This document shows positions 1 to 13,117 of a stretch of 64,000 nucleotides of DNA, piece by piece. The notes under the pieces are model-generated. The model worked only from the letters and a program-made list of their open reading frames with translations. It made no database searches and was not told the origin of the DNA. Source of the DNA: Sinohyriopsis cumingii (Eukaryota; Mollusca; Bivalvia; Unionida; Unionidae); NCBI GenBank assembly GCA_028554795.2, contig CM068829.1:133364825-133428824 (forward strand), in the 5' to 3' direction. Position numbers and translations under genes: made by a program. Numbering within the stretch: the stretch's first letter is position 1; the number at the start of each line of letters is the position of its first letter.

Positions 1-1254
1 CATCATCTGATCATCTATAATGATAAATGTATACGTGCACTCGAATACATCCTCCTTGTGGATTAATGAACACAGATCCTTGACTTCGCGAGCATTGTAT
101 GAAACTGAATAAAGCATAATTATCAAGAAGTAAACAAATATGATTTCACCCTTAAATTACATGTCATTTTCCCTTTATTCATTTATCTTAACATTAGGCT
201 GTGTACATATATATGATTGTCCGTCTGTATATATGTTTGTTTTTATGAATATATGCATTTATCCATGTTGACATATAAATAGATGTGAAAGTTACAAAAC
301 TACTTTCATAGTGTTATATATATATATTTAACTTGTAGTATGTGATTAACCTTTGTCTACAATTAATCGTAGTAGTTTGGGCCTACATAACTAACGTCTT
401 TTTTTGTAAACAACATAATGCATACATAGCTAATTTAAGTCTATGATTATATGTTATATTTTAAGATAATCATTATTTGCAGTTAAACATTTCTACTTGG
501 ATTTGAGTTAAGGGAATTCCTGGTCTACCTGATGTTTGCCATGTTCTTTATTAAAATTTTAGTAATGTACCTGCTTTTGTTGAAAAATTTGAATGTTCTA
601 GAAATGAACTTTTGACCCTCGTCCTGGTCCTCTTGTTGTGCCTTTTGTTTTTATATTAAGGTTGGTTTTATTAGACTTATTCATCCCTACTTCAACATCT
701 GTCTAGTTGAATCAATTTTTTTAGTTGTGTTAAGAATATTTATTTAAATTTCTCTCTGGAATTACAAAGTGCTCATTATTATCGTCGCACTAAATCACTA
801 TGGTGGGATTATTGTGAATTCATTTAGAGACATTTTTGATTATATAATTTTGATACATCAAAACAGTTACAACATCAACACTTTTCAGCGCAATTGGTAT
901 AGCAGCACATTCAAGATGCCAATTCACTCAGAGCACCACTGGAATTCGTTTGGAATATTATATGGTTTTGAACTTGTGTGATAGGACCGCTAGGATTATT
1001 TGGGATTTAATTCACAATATTATAAGTTCTTTTCAAATGGTCCCTTTTGTATTCAATGGAGATAGATTATTTGCTGAATTTTGCTAAACTTTGTTGGTTT
1101 GCTCTTTTCTGTTACTGTTATTTAGTTTCAGACCATAGAGTCGTAAATATAAACTAAATAAAGGAGCAAGATATAGATATCCATATAACATTTTAATAGC
1201 AAAGTATTTTTGTAACAGATCTTATGATATATATATCATACTATATCATTTTAG
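1..1254. other. probable intron upstream of the Mieap-like exons
   Basis: No gene is visible here. The sequence is AT-rich with scattered short TA runs. The first exon to the right begins in the middle of a codon, so at least one more exon of that gene must lie further left. This stretch is therefore most simply an intron, but a promoter cannot be excluded. The short open frames in it have no recognisable domain. Confidence 0.5.
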
Positions 1255-3816
1255 ATTAAGTAAGCAAATGGTAGACCAGTTGACCAACAACAACCCTAAC
1301 ATTGCTGACTTGAGTGACCAGAATCGACCCAACAAGATAGGGGAAAGATATTCGGAGTTGTATGACAACCAGTGGACAAAAGCTTTTGAAGTCCTCACCG
1401 AAACGCATAGACAACAAGAGCAAATAGCCATTGAAATACTACTGAATTTGTTGTACGTAAGTATTTATATTTATTAATTGGTTCATACCGGATTTGCAAA
1501 CAAATGCACCAATATACATGTTCGATCAGCCAAGGTGTAGATAGGGGCATCATATCGAAACATTGGCTAGAGAAGATGGATCCATATAGGTTAGTATAAA
1601 TATAGTTATTGACAGTTTTGCCTCTGAAAAAAAATATCACAGATGTCATGATCATATTTCTTTCAATACGTATATTTTAATGTTTTGAACAAAATTTTAT
1701 TCTTTCATCTGTAGGAATGCCACAACTTTGCAAAAGCGACAGCAGAAAAGCAAATGGGTGATCTCTTGACACTCGTATCCTGTGACTCACAGATGCAAGT
1801 ATGTGTAAACCTAACTATAATTAAGTTTTAATGTCTGTATAATATTTACAACTGAAAAGCGTCAAGTGAACTTCCATCCCAAGAATTACATTTGTCAATA
1901 ATGCCCATGAAAGTAAATTCAAATCCAAGATAAAAAGGACATTTTAGCCCTAAATATTAACCAGTTGTCACAATAGTAATAAAGTATTGTGTATATCCTC
2001 ATTTTCTACTCTCATAAACTTGTTACCAAATCACCAAAGTCCATTGATAATGATATAAATTAAACATGATTTGGGGGTGGGGGGGTGGGGGGGTGGTATA
2101 AGGCGGGGTGGGTGGGGCGGGGCAGAAGGCGGGGATGGATTAGCTATGGAGTTTAAAGCCAGTTTGAAAATTGTCAGTTCCTACATCTATTAGTATACAT
2201 TTATGCTTCTCAACTGGTTAGTTATTTGGCAATATGGACTTAACATTATGTTCCAAGTAATAACTTGCTTTGTATTTTTATATTCTCTAGTTTGTATTTT
2301 TATTCTCTTGTATAAGGCAAAAATAATAGAATTTTTTCATGTGAATTTATACGTATAGTTTGTACATTTCATAGGTTGGAGATGAGGTAAAAGATCATTT
2401 GAAAAAAGCAAGAAAGTTAATAGATGTCACAAGAGCTGATTTACTGTTTGAGGTAGGTATATATTGTCTGATGTATTATGAATTGTATTTACTAAATGTT
2501 TAGATTTGTTGACAGGACAGGTCATATCTTTATACAGTATGCTTTGTAGAAATAAAATAGTATGGGTATGTAGAAAGAGAACTGATTTCTCAAGAAACCA
2601 TTCACATTTTAAAACGATATAGCAATTCAGTGACATGAATATTTGTAATTAGTTTGTACTTAGACTGCATACCATTGTATTACAGAAATGTACACGGCAC
2701 ATCAAGAATATGGCTGAATCAGCTAGACTATATCTCCATGAAGAAGAGATGAAGCAGTGTCTAGTTGAGTGCTTCCGAATCTGTTGGCTGATGGCAATAC
2801 AGGATCCTCCTGTTGTGTTGGGAAAAGAAGTGACGTATGCAGACAGCTTTGACACCAACTTGTTCAAGCACTATGCGAGATCGGGAATTAATGTTAAGTT
2901 TGTGGTCTGGCCACCCCTTCTCCTGCATGAAAGCGGACCCGTGCTGGTAAAAGGTGTGGCGCAACCGATTCAAGAAAAGAGAGATGAATTTACCAAATGG
3001 AAGAGGGAAAAGAACATATATGCGTGGGATGATAAAGACGCAATGGAAAGTAAAAGCAGACCAAATGGGAGTACTACAAAGCACGATTCATCAATAACAA
3101 CGAAAGCTATGATAAATGATTGTCACATTAGTACACATCATCCTCACACTTCTGCACCTTCATCTCTTGTCACTGGATCAAATCTTTACCCGGTGACAAT
3201 GGTAAATCAGCAGCTTACAACATATCACTCGCGAAGTACTGGAACGAGTTACAAAACGGATTCGGTTAGCACTTGCCACAAACAGAATAGAGATGTACAT
3301 CCCACAATCTTATATATACCAAGCACAAGACCGAACTATGCGCCCGAGTCAGAGAATAAGTCAGCATTAGGTCCTAAAGATAGTTTATCATACGTAGGCC
3401 GTGCAAACCAGAATGTTGCAAGGAATTCGAAGAACAAATCAGCACAAAGTCATGTAATTGTTTCACCATATACTTGCAATACAAGACCGAGCTGTGCAGT
3501 CAATATAATGAGTAAACTCCATAACTCAACGGCAAAGTTTAAAAATAAAACACGAGGTCGTCTGAAATCAACCGGGAAAAGGGCAACACCCACACGTTTT
3601 CCTGACAGACACACTTCCCATGGATATGAGCCTTTAAATGTATCTGAAGTGAATGAATTTTATCATTTCATGGACATGTTTATTAGCAAGGGAGAGCGTG
3701 TGACTCGAAATTATTTCAAGGAAAAATACAATAGATACCATGTTCTACATAAGGAACTCAAAACAATAGCGTTTGGGGGTGGCAAGTGGGGCGACCGCCC
3801 CAGGCCCCGCTATTGA
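1255..3816 (+). CDS. Mieap (SPATA18) C-terminal domain protein, 3' exons
   Basis: Four exons are supported: 1255-1456, 1715-1798, 2375-2452 and 2686-3816. Each has AG/GT borders (TTTTAG, GTAAGT, CTGTAG, GTATGT, ATAG, GTAGGT, TTACAG), and the three internal joins are phase 0. The first exon starts with one base of a split codon, so the gene begins outside the window. The product contains NRPNKIGERYSELYDNQW, then MAIQDPPVVL and VKFVVWPPLLLHESGPVLVK with KGVAQPI. This is the pattern of the Mieap C-terminal domain, where vertebrate SPATA18 has the EPPLDI and VWPAL blocks. Mieap proteins act at mitochondria in removal of damaged organelles; that role here is by homology only. The domain is followed by about 270 Ser/Thr/Asn/Lys-rich residues without a fold I recognise. 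The last 16 residues are read from a GC-rich repeat, so the native C-terminus may have been replaced. Confidence 0.85.
2070..2140 (+). repeat. G-rich tract, quadruplex-prone, in intron 2 of the Mieap-like gene
   Basis: A run of G blocks of three to seven bases separated by T, A or C lies on the coding strand of the intron between exons 1715-1798 and 2375-2452. Four or more G runs within 30 bases satisfy the usual G-quadruplex pattern. It would be present in the pre-mRNA. No function is shown. Confidence 0.7.
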
Positions 3817-4015
3817 GGGGGGGGGCCGCGCTTCAGGCCTAAGGTCGTCTTTATGAGTTTGTCAAGCTATATTCTTCGCCAAATCGCGAAAGTTGATCTA
3901 GTCTAGACATTATCAGTGTTTGCAGTAGCATACCAATCGAGATACCGATAATCTGGCTCCGCGCGGTCATGGTCGGCCCTAGGCCTCGCGTACTCCTAAC
4001 GCCGCCTCTGCTAAG
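3764..4015. mobile_element. hAT-like non-autonomous element relic at the 3' end of the Mieap-like gene
   Basis: The segment is sharply GC-rich compared with its surroundings. It starts TAGCGTTTGGGGGTGGCAAG and ends with GCCGCCTCTGCTA, whose reverse complement (TAGCAGAGGCGGC) is an imperfect match to the start. A perfect 8-bp inverted repeat, CAATAGCG (3764-3771) and CGCTATTG (3808-3815), encloses an inner GGGGCG/CGCCCC hairpin. GC-rich ends of the CAG(A/G)GGCGGC type are common in hAT-derived short elements. I could not find an exact 8-bp target duplication, so the family call is tentative. The stop codon of the Mieap-like frame lies inside it. Confidence 0.5.
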
Positions 4016-4352
4016 ACTATACCTATGAAGATGTCAAAATTAACTCAGTTAAGACATTTTGTGTTTTAATTTCAAATGCTATAATGCCTGTGATAATCCC
4101 AAGTGAATAGCTTATTAATGGACGTAGATATGACTTTTTTTCGTAATAAATATATCTGCACATGTTTATCGACATTTATAAACTGTTTCCTTTTTTAAGG
4201 AGATGAAGGGTTTATTCAGTTATTTTGTCGAGATAAATATGCAAATGTTGTAAAGTACGTATATTCAAGCGCCATTCCAAAAAGTTGATGTGTACGTACG
4301 CAACAAAAATGAGCAGTTATAAAACTAATTAGAAAGTTAAATCACCACAGAA

Positions 4353-4354
<2 letters not shown>

Positions 4355-4386
<32 letters not shown>
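4355..4386. repeat. (CT)n microsatellite
   Basis: An uninterrupted CT dinucleotide run of about 15 units. Confidence 0.95.
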
Positions 4387-4387
<1 letters not shown>

Positions 4388-5676
4388 CAGAGTAGAGTCT
4401 GCGAAGGTGTAGACAATACAGTTTATTTTTTTATCATCATTAGATCATCTCACTGATGTAAGACAACTCACGTGTGTATCAAAATATGTTATCACTGCTA
4501 ACGAGTTATTGTTATTTTGGGCTTAGCATACGCGTAACAATGCAATAGCACCAAAGAAAACTCGATTCTAGAACATTTGCGAATGCAACGCACTCTCTGA
4601 CTAATCTAACGTTAAAATATTTAGCTCAGGGAGATACTGCATCCCGTTAGCAGCCTGCTCATGCGCTGAATCGATGGCAGTTTTAGCAATGAGAATGGTA
4701 TATTTTATAAAGGTCACAATAAAATTTTAGCAATCCTAATCCTAATTCTTGATATTGTCCAAACTTTCGGCAACTACTTAGATCCTTTATATACCAATGC
4801 CTCAAGTTTTCAACTGTTTTCTATTTTTGAGCACCTCAAGTTTCTTCAGTCGGGATGCAAACTTGCAGATAACTCACCTGTTTGGGTTTTATCAAATTTA
4901 CCTCGATGCGCATTACTTATGCCGCTTAACGATAGTTCTGTTCTTACCTTCCTCTGGTAAAAGATCAAATACTTTTAAAGCAATTCCTTATCGGTTTCTT
5001 TCTTATTTCTGTCTAGTCTCTCGTTTTGGTCAGTTTCCCCGAAACTTGAACAATCTCAGCTTTAAAATATTCATGCATCTTTCTTCACTGAATATCCGAC
5101 AAAGGATTTGACTTTCTGACTGTCTGTATGTTTCAAATAAATAAATAGCACAATAGATCTATATTTATTACTTTTTACTTTTGTAAACCGGTAACAATTT
5201 TGTATAGTGTATAATTAAACTCTGAAGAAGAATGCAATGGATTTTTGTTTCCTTATTGTCCTATAAAATGTTTTAAAATTATATTTAATATAAAGTGAAT
5301 TATGTTTTGTATTTTCATAATATTAAAATTGTTACTGATGTAACGACATATAACCCATAGACCGTAAATATATCGTCTCCCGATTTCTGCTACATCCATA
5401 AATGATCCCAATTTTTACATCTAAATGTACATAATATATAGCAACCATGTGAAGTGTACAACTTAAAAATTATATATTTTATTTTGATAAATGTATTTGT
5501 TTATTTAGACAGTTTATTATTTGTAGATCATTTAGTCTGAAAAGTATGTTAACTGTTTGAACTAAGAAGTTTATCATGCATAATTGTGGAGCTTTTGGTT
5601 CGTTTTACTATACTGTGTACGAAATTTCTTATCATTTTCATGTTATTTGAAATCTTTCTGTTCCAGCGTAATCATT

Positions 5677-5679
<3 letters not shown>

Positions 5680-5744
<65 letters not shown>
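5680..5744. repeat. (TA)n microsatellite
   Basis: About 32 uninterrupted TA units. A long frame translated through it (repeating Tyr-Ile) is an artefact. Confidence 0.97.
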
Positions 5745-5745
<1 letters not shown>

Positions 5746-6688
5746 GGTTATTTTTGGGCAACTCCTGATCACTCGGGGTTTGGGGAAGCTATCATGTCTG
5801 TGAAGTGATACTCTATGGTCAGAAATTCAAAGACTTTTACATCTTTATATATGTATGTCGTCCCCTGGTCTGTATATTTAGTATAGATTCTTTTAATTAT
5901 AATGAATTTTACCAACCCACCCCCAAATTTTTATCACGGTTAATAATTGTAATTTTGAAAAGAATTACTAGTTTTGATTCCCAGTTCTAAGTTTGCAACC
6001 TTTCCATCCCTGGAAGAAATAAATTTAACTTGGACTCTGTTCCCATCCAGTTCGGTATTTATATCCCTTTGGTGTATTTCGTTGCTTTCACTTTTCAAAT
6101 TTAATGGTTATTTTGCAAAAGATCAATATTTTTATTGTGTAGGTATTCTATGTTTTTTCTGTTATCTGTATAGTTGTTAGGACAGACCTTTTCTTCGTCA
6201 AATCTACTATGAATTGTGTTCCAAATGTTACAATAGGAAGAAATATAAAGCAATTCGGTTTTTTTTTTTGTTGAAAATCTTAGGATGATTCAGTCTTGCA
6301 AAGTAATACGTAACACATTAACATATGCTAGTAAATAACTAAACACATGAAAAGTTTCCACAACATTTTCCAAACATTTGGATTTGGCCCGAATAACACT
6401 CACCACTTCCGATTTGGCTACCGTGTTAGCTTACGTGACGTGTGTCAAACATCTGATTAAGAGATCATAAAAATGATTGTATTTGTAATCATAAAAATTA
6501 ATTTGTGACAGATGTAATTGTTTGGTAAAGATACCTTTACTACTCACGTTTCTTACTGTTATTTCAAATTCAATTGGCTACCACCAATCTGCAGGCAAAG
6601 CTAACAGTAATCATCCAGTTTTCATAGTAAGAAAATAAACTTTGTTCATGAGGTTTGCAAGAAAAGATTTTCATCTCATTCTTATTGG

Positions 6689-6832
<144 letters not shown>

Positions 6833-7129
6833 AACCCCTCTACAGTATTAGCATAAAGGTGGTCATTTAAATGTTGAATGACTCACGAGCCCAGTCAGCA
6901 ATGCTGACAGCCTAAATACATGTACAACTCAAGGCAAAATAAATAACAACTTAATCAATATTAGTTATAAATAAAACTATTAAAGTAATATCTGGATATA
7001 TTTTTTCCAGTTACTCTTCACTCGTAAAATTAATACATTAATTGGCCTGTTAACAAATGCCTTTCTTTATTTCATGATATGAGTGTTAACTTCCTAATGC
7101 GAGAGACTCCTTTCAGTGAGTAGTCCCTT

Positions 7130-7335
7130 TTACTCATCTGTATTCGTTTCTCTCTTCTTCTTCTTCTTCTTCTATTCTCCCTTCTTGTTCCCTCGTGCAC
7201 TCTTCCTGTGCAGCTGCTCCCTGTACTATTTCTTCTCCTCCTACACCCTTCCTGTGCTACTCCTTGGACACCTTCCTTCCGCACCCCTTCTGCACTATTC
7301 TCGTATTTCCTCTTTCCCCCTCTGGAGAGTTTATT
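7130..7335. repeat. pyrimidine-rich (CTT/CCT) low-complexity tract
   Basis: The plus strand is almost entirely C and T with TTC triplet runs. The 125- and 114-residue frames across it are low-complexity shadows and not genes. Confidence 0.7.
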
Positions 7336-8212
7336 GCCGTCTCTTACGCTCGCCCTTGGAGCTTCCCGAAAAAATATAAGGGACATTCATCCTGTTCTCT
7401 CTATACGCATCCTCGTAATCTACCACTATCTCACGGACTTTTCGTTAGAAACATGGCAAACACTTTACCAGGCCCCTCTCACACTAACGTCTGCCTATTT
7501 CATACACGCCTTGCTCTACATACAAATATTATTAGTCAACGAACTTTCATAACACATGCACACGCCGTATAAATGTTATATTCTGACACAGCAATCTACC
7601 GTTGTTACGGGGATCTTTCACATTCCCTGTATCATATGAATTATAAATTGATACATATAAATACGGAAATACATATGCATAAAAATTCCTTAAGTCTACT
7701 TCACATAATTCTTAGTCAAGATAATGATTAATGCAAATACCATCCCAATTCAGTATCTAATATATTCTACTGTACGCTATGATGTAATATTCTCTAATAC
7801 TTCTACCATATGTTATGTTCCATGTTCTAATAAAATAGCTAAACGTTGCAATATGCAATCTATTCAATTCCTATCTACACAAATCAACACAAATGTTAGG
7901 CTATTTCCTACCTGTAGAAACTTTTTATTTCTTTCCCTGTTCAATTTCGTCTTCTCCTTTTACGAGTCTCTTTCGCTCGGAGTGGTCTTTTCCCCCAGAT
8001 ATCTCCGTGATAATTCCTTGTATCCTCCGCTCTTCCCAAACGTCAGGAAACCGACTGACTGATCTGATTGGCTGGTACGCCTCGTATGATGTTCGGCGGA
8101 GCTTGGCCAAATCTATCACATGTAGCTGTGAGCGCATAAATTGGGCCTTTCTAGCGACACAAGACCTTAAATCCTTTGAAGCGACTAGCCTACTCAACCG
8201 TCCAATTACAGG

Positions 8213-8224
<12 letters not shown>

Positions 8225-8261
<37 letters not shown>

Positions 8262-8265
8262 GAGT
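8225..8265. repeat. (AG)n microsatellite
   Basis: About 20 AG units with one GG interruption, preceded by a short TA run. Confidence 0.95.
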
Positions 8266-8533
8266 TTGTTTTGTATTACGTCCCTAATTAATGGGAAATA
8301 CTATTTTAATATTTGCGTTATCTTGTATTCATACCTTTGTTTTCTTGTTATTATTATTACTATTAAATTTATTATGACATTTGGTTTCCGAAATTTAGCG
8401 TGTTTTGTCTCTTTAATTTTCTTTTTGAATTGTATATGTATACACTCTGGATCTTACTTACGCGTAGTAAGTAAATCGACTATATTTATTCTCTTTGTAT
8501 TAGAGATGTAAGATTCTAAAGTTAAAGAATTGT

Positions 8534-8577
8534 GCTCTCTCTCTCTCATACACATACACACACACACACACACACAA
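8534..8577. repeat. (CT)n then (AC)n microsatellite
   Basis: A short CT run is followed by AC units. Confidence 0.9.
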
Positions 8578-8819
8578 TTCAGGTACATTTTTGTATTTGT
8601 TATCCATATTTATCATCATGTATACGTTTATAGTGTTTTGATTTTTATTTAATGCATAATTGCTTACGTTTTAGCTATACTGTTGACCAAAATAACTTAT
8701 CAGCTGACCTGTCGTCCGTGGTCCGTTAGGTTGTGCGCTTAACTCCTCCTAAGACAAGTGTGCGATTACCTTGATACTTTACACACACACACATTCATAC
8801 CAACGTCTAGCTGCACTTA

Positions 8820-10010
8820 AATAAACAAACGATTTTTGCACGATGGCGCATGACCATCGAAAGGCTGCCATGGGTTCTCTTCTTAATAAATAGGTGAATA
8901 TCGATGTACGTCAGCAGCTGGAGATGAACACTAGTCATCTTCAGGAGGATGTCCAGTCCAGGCGAAATTAATCTCGAGCTAGATCCAGGCCATTAACCTT
9001 TATCGATGTTTCAGAAAATGCTCAAACACCGTTAGCAGAAGCTCATCATTCCTGAGGCAGGGGTTCCAAGACTCTGGCAGCCTAATGTCTTCCACTCGCA
9101 CTGCGTATGCGCATAGTTTTGTCCGGTCATGGGAGCACGGCTGAGCTTGCTGTAGACACCCTGGCGAATCAGAAGGTTAATGTTGTGATCCATGTACTGT
9201 CATTTGGCGCAAATTCCATCCTTAGGCATGCTAACAGCCAGGTTATATTGGCTGCTGCTCATAAACCGGAGACTATTATTAAACTGCAACTGTTTCATCG
9301 AGGATGCCATGTACTTTTCCATGTTGTTTGGTGTGGCGTTCACGTTTTTCGTCGAGGCTTCCATAATAAGGTTACCATCATAGTCGCACAGGCTATGCAC
9401 CATAACTGGCACCTCCATTTTCTGGGTAGCACAGCTTATGTTTACATGCTTTTTTGGCGATAATTGTTGGTAATATCGCATTGTTCTCTCACAATGTCGT
9501 TGCATGGTGCCTAGTGTTTTGCAAGAGGTGTGGCAGTCCGCTGGTTCCTGAAAAGTTTTGGGGTCGTCGCTATTCATAATAATCTCGTCTGGATTTCAAA
9601 ACACCTCCCGGATATCCACCATTTCAAGCTTGAGGTTTTGAATGAAAGTGGCGATGGCCTCCTTGCCGGGGTTTAACACCTGCTTTTAGGAGATACCGTC
9701 GCAGCGGACGACTATGTAGCAGAAGCTACGTGAGGTCTGATCAGCTATTTCCTGCATGTTGTTTTGTCTGGGTTACCGGCGGGACCTTCCACTGGCATGT
9801 TGGGTACCTGGTAATCGTTATAGATGATGTATGAACACACATCTGGCAATGATGGTTCTGAAAGGCTAAGATGTTCTTGCCTGACTCCGGCAAGGTCATG
9901 TGCTGAGGCGTTTTGCCTATACCATGGTAATCTTTCGTGTGGGCTTCCAATGGGTCGGCCGAGCTCAAGACGCGTAGGATCTGGTATTACCATCATATCG
10001 TCTTAAAATA
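8820..10010 (-). mobile_element. Polinton (Maverick) DNA polymerase B fragment, fossil
   Basis: The minus strand reads, in pieces, as the exonuclease-side half of the protein-primed type B DNA polymerase carried by Polintons and adintoviruses. Recognisable blocks in order are NILAFQNHHCQM, a PYIIYADFE-like block degraded to SYIIYNDYQV, SFCYIVVRCDG, a DCHxxCKTLG zinc-finger-like block, LCDYDGNLIMEAST (family form NLRGYDxHLIM), PNNMEKYMASSMKQLQF, and near the left end RTHGSLSMVMRHRAKI (family form RGGISMVxKRYAKAN). The order and spacing fit the family. The copy is broken many times and looks old. No capsid, integrase or terminal repeat was recognised beside it, so it is probably an isolated piece. 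It is unrelated in position to the younger Polinton at the right edge. Confidence 0.75.
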
Positions 10011-11255
10011 AGTAATAGAAAAGAGTCAATAGCAACAAGCTTTGTAAAATTCAACAAATAATTCATTTCCAAAGTGAAAATGTATTTAAAAAACGGACTT
10101 ACTGTATTGTGAATTAAATTCCAAATAATCATAGAATTACAGACACATGTCCTAATGATTAAAGAAAGTTCTGAATAAACTTTAGCGAAAATTTAAATTA
10201 AATCCAACGTAAAATGTGTTTTTGTACCTATTGCGGCCCATGTAGTGGTGATGTACCAACAGTCTTTTGTTGGATCACATTAATACAATCCACTCATTAA
10301 ATACTATTTGAAATTTCACTATAATTCAAATCTATATTTCCAAGAATGATATTTTTCAAGAGTACTCTGTATTTCCAGTGAATAAACAATTTGAACAAAT
10401 TCCAGCCCAAATGAATTTCTGACACAGCAATAATACAACTGATTCTGCAAAGATCTTAAAGCGCGAATAAATAATTTTCCAGTAACAAGATTATATAATC
10501 CTCTACTTGACCTCAGGTCACATTTAGCATTTTCTAATAATAACTATTACCTAATGGAAAATTTCAGTCGGAAAGTTCCAGATGTTTACAAGCTAGTTGT
10601 AATTAGACAAGGTCTGTTACTAAAGTTATAATACGTCAGGTAGAATAGGTATATTTATAGGGGAATTCAAGTAACCAAAACCCAGACCCATATAAATATA
10701 ATTACATATATTAATAATGATCCTAATATTAAACTCATACTCATGGAGAATGTTTTAGTTATGTATTAGTTGTTAACAGAATTAAAAAATCAGTAATTCA
10801 GGTCAAGGAGAAAATTAACTTGATTTTGTACAAGATTAAGTTCAACATACAATTTTAGATTACAATAGCAAATAGTGAATTTTTTTTAATAAAAATAACA
10901 AAATAATACAAACAATGCAAATTAAATATGCATAACACAGGAACCAATGAAAAAGCATCTACTTCGAGATTGTGCTTTACTGACACGGTTGCGCAGTAGT
11001 CTTTTACTACTCGGCTCTACCCGAATGCCCCCACAAAGGCTGGACTGGCTTGAACTGGGGTTCAAGTCAGTGTCGAGGAGCCGGAATTTGTCACTGTGCT
11101 GGAAGATTGTTGGGCTGACTCGGACATTAGTGCATCTAGCGCATAATTATACTCACTTTGTTTTTCTATCCGTTTCAGGTTTCTTGTCGCACGAATACCA
11201 CCACATCGCAGCATTGCCAATGATCAGATTTTAGAAACAAATTCAAATTTGTATT
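10011..11255. other. intergenic, no gene seen
   Basis: AT-rich single-copy-looking sequence. A slightly GC-richer patch at 10945-11240 holds a 95-residue frame without a recognisable domain. I see nothing else. Confidence 0.5.
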
Positions 11256-11802
11256 TCACCGAGAAAGATGTGAGAGTCAGGGGAGATTTTATACCTAAAA
11301 TCAAACCGTAATTGCTTATAGAACATCTTGTGAATATGTATAGCTGTACCGATGTTAATTCAAACTGATTTAGAAGATTATAGGAATAAATATTGGTGGA
11401 TTTTGTTTTTAAATTCATCCATTTATTGTATAAAGGCTGAAATACTGTTCACGACTTAGATTTAAATACTGACAATATTTTAGATGATATACATGAAGAG
11501 TCCATAGCAGCAATACAAGATTTGATAAATAGTTTGGAATGAATTGGTCCCTGGAGAAAATCTAAATACAAAAAATTAAAGATGGATACCTGAATGCATA
11601 ATTCGGTCTTTAAATATAATAACTGGTTTATATTCTTATATCTGGAGACATTTGATTGAATACAGTGTATCCATTTTGCCAGGATACGGGACAGAGAATT
11701 CCACTATTAATTTTGAAATCGAAAATAAGATCAGAAACAATTTACCAAAAGATAAATGTGAAAAAGTAATGAAAATTAAAGTGAAATATTTGACATTTAC
11801 AA

Positions 11803-11804
<2 letters not shown>

Positions 11805-11853
<49 letters not shown>
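11805..11853. repeat. (GT)n microsatellite
   Basis: About 24 GT units directly abut the tail side of the neighbouring SINE-2 copy. Confidence 0.95.
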
Positions 11854-11854
<1 letters not shown>

Positions 11855-11857
11855 GCT

Positions 11858-12095
11858 ACGATGTTTGCAGTGTGACAGTTTATAGTGATGTGTAGTACTT
11901 GGGCATCATACCGCAGACATGTAGCATCATGTCCCGCCCAGTCACATTATCCTGACATCAGGCCGATCAGTCCTAACGCTAACCACATCATGCTGTGCGC
12001 CTAGCAAGGCAGCTGTTAGTACCATTTTTCTGTAAGCCGTGGGTATGACTCGGCCGGGGTGCTCTAACCACTATGCCGCTGGAGCGGTCGACATA
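11858..12095 (-). mobile_element. SINE-2 copy, minus strand
   Basis: SINE-2 is the second tRNA-headed family here. In sense orientation it has a head with GGCCTAGTGGTTAGAGCG (A box) and a GGATTCAAACC-type B box. The body runs GAGTCATACC...GGTACTAACAGCTGCCT...GGTTAGTGTTAGGACTGGTCGGCC...ATAATGTGACTGGG...ATGATGCTACATGTCTGCGG...CACTATAAACTGCCAC, followed by a CAATTTTTAAAGC-like tail. This copy keeps the head, though the B-box half is damaged, and it lies inside the LINE relic. Confidence 0.85.
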
Positions 12096-13117
12096 TATAA
12101 TAGGAATTTCAAACAGCAAAGATGGGGTAGCTTCAGAAAGCCGACAAAAGTAAACTTGGATGCATGTAGAAAAACACAAAGAAGTGTTGTTTGAATATCA
12201 AAGGTTCGAGTTTTGGATAAGTATAGTAAAAATACTTTTTTCTCATCTTGAGAAAGAACTCTGTCAATGAAGCACGAAAAGAGTTGACTTTGATAATGGA
12301 GCAAATACATTACAAGAAAGAGATTTCTGATAAGCCAGAAATAGTTGCTTATAGAATTGTATAAAACTACTGACGCTATTCAAGGAGCTCAAAAACATTT
12401 CTAAATCATGATTATTAGGTCTGTCAAGAGACAAAGGAATCTGCTTACTATGCCTTAATATGATAGGTCTTAATAACTGGTATAATATATGAAAAAGTCC
12501 AGAAGCACTTCTAAATTTTGATTATGGTTTGAAGAAGAGGTGCGTATCTTCAAGAATGTATATGCAGATACAAATAATTGCATATAAATATGTGGCATTA
12601 CTCAGAGTTTTAGACAGTTGTTGTTATGTTACGTTTACCAAAGGAAGAACCGTTTTAAAAGATTGGAGACTAAAATGTTGACTATTAAATTACTTAGACA
12701 TCTTGGATTTTAAAAACGTCCTCATTCGGTAATTAGTGATGTTTAACAAGTATTAATTAAGAGTAAATTCATTACAGAAATCCAAGCTATCATTTCATAT
12801 CATGGAATGTCTAGATGAAACCAACAGCTATGTTTTATCATCTCAAACAGAGTTTTGAGAAAGCCTTTGACTCAAGAGAATGGTACTTTATGGAAATATA
12901 GCTTAACACTCGTTTAACTTTGCAAATGACTGAAATTGTTTTGTAATAACTCTAAACGTTGATTTATAAATAAAAGGGAGATGTCATTTAACAGACTTGA
13001 AAGAGGGTGTCTCAAAGGAGATCTCCTTGCGCCTTAATGTTTATCATTGGTGTTTGAATGAAGCAAAGCGTGGCCGTATCAAAACTAATTTATTTAGGTC
13101 AGTGCATACCAAGTAGG

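Noticed and set aside
7072-7572. several 87-125-residue frames at 7.1-7.6 kb
   Set aside because: They overlap on both strands in a pyrimidine-rich tract, share no domain and lack splice context.
10947-11234. 95-residue frame as a possible gene
   Set aside because: No domain, no splice context and no homologous copy in the window. It is noted only as part of an intergenic stretch.
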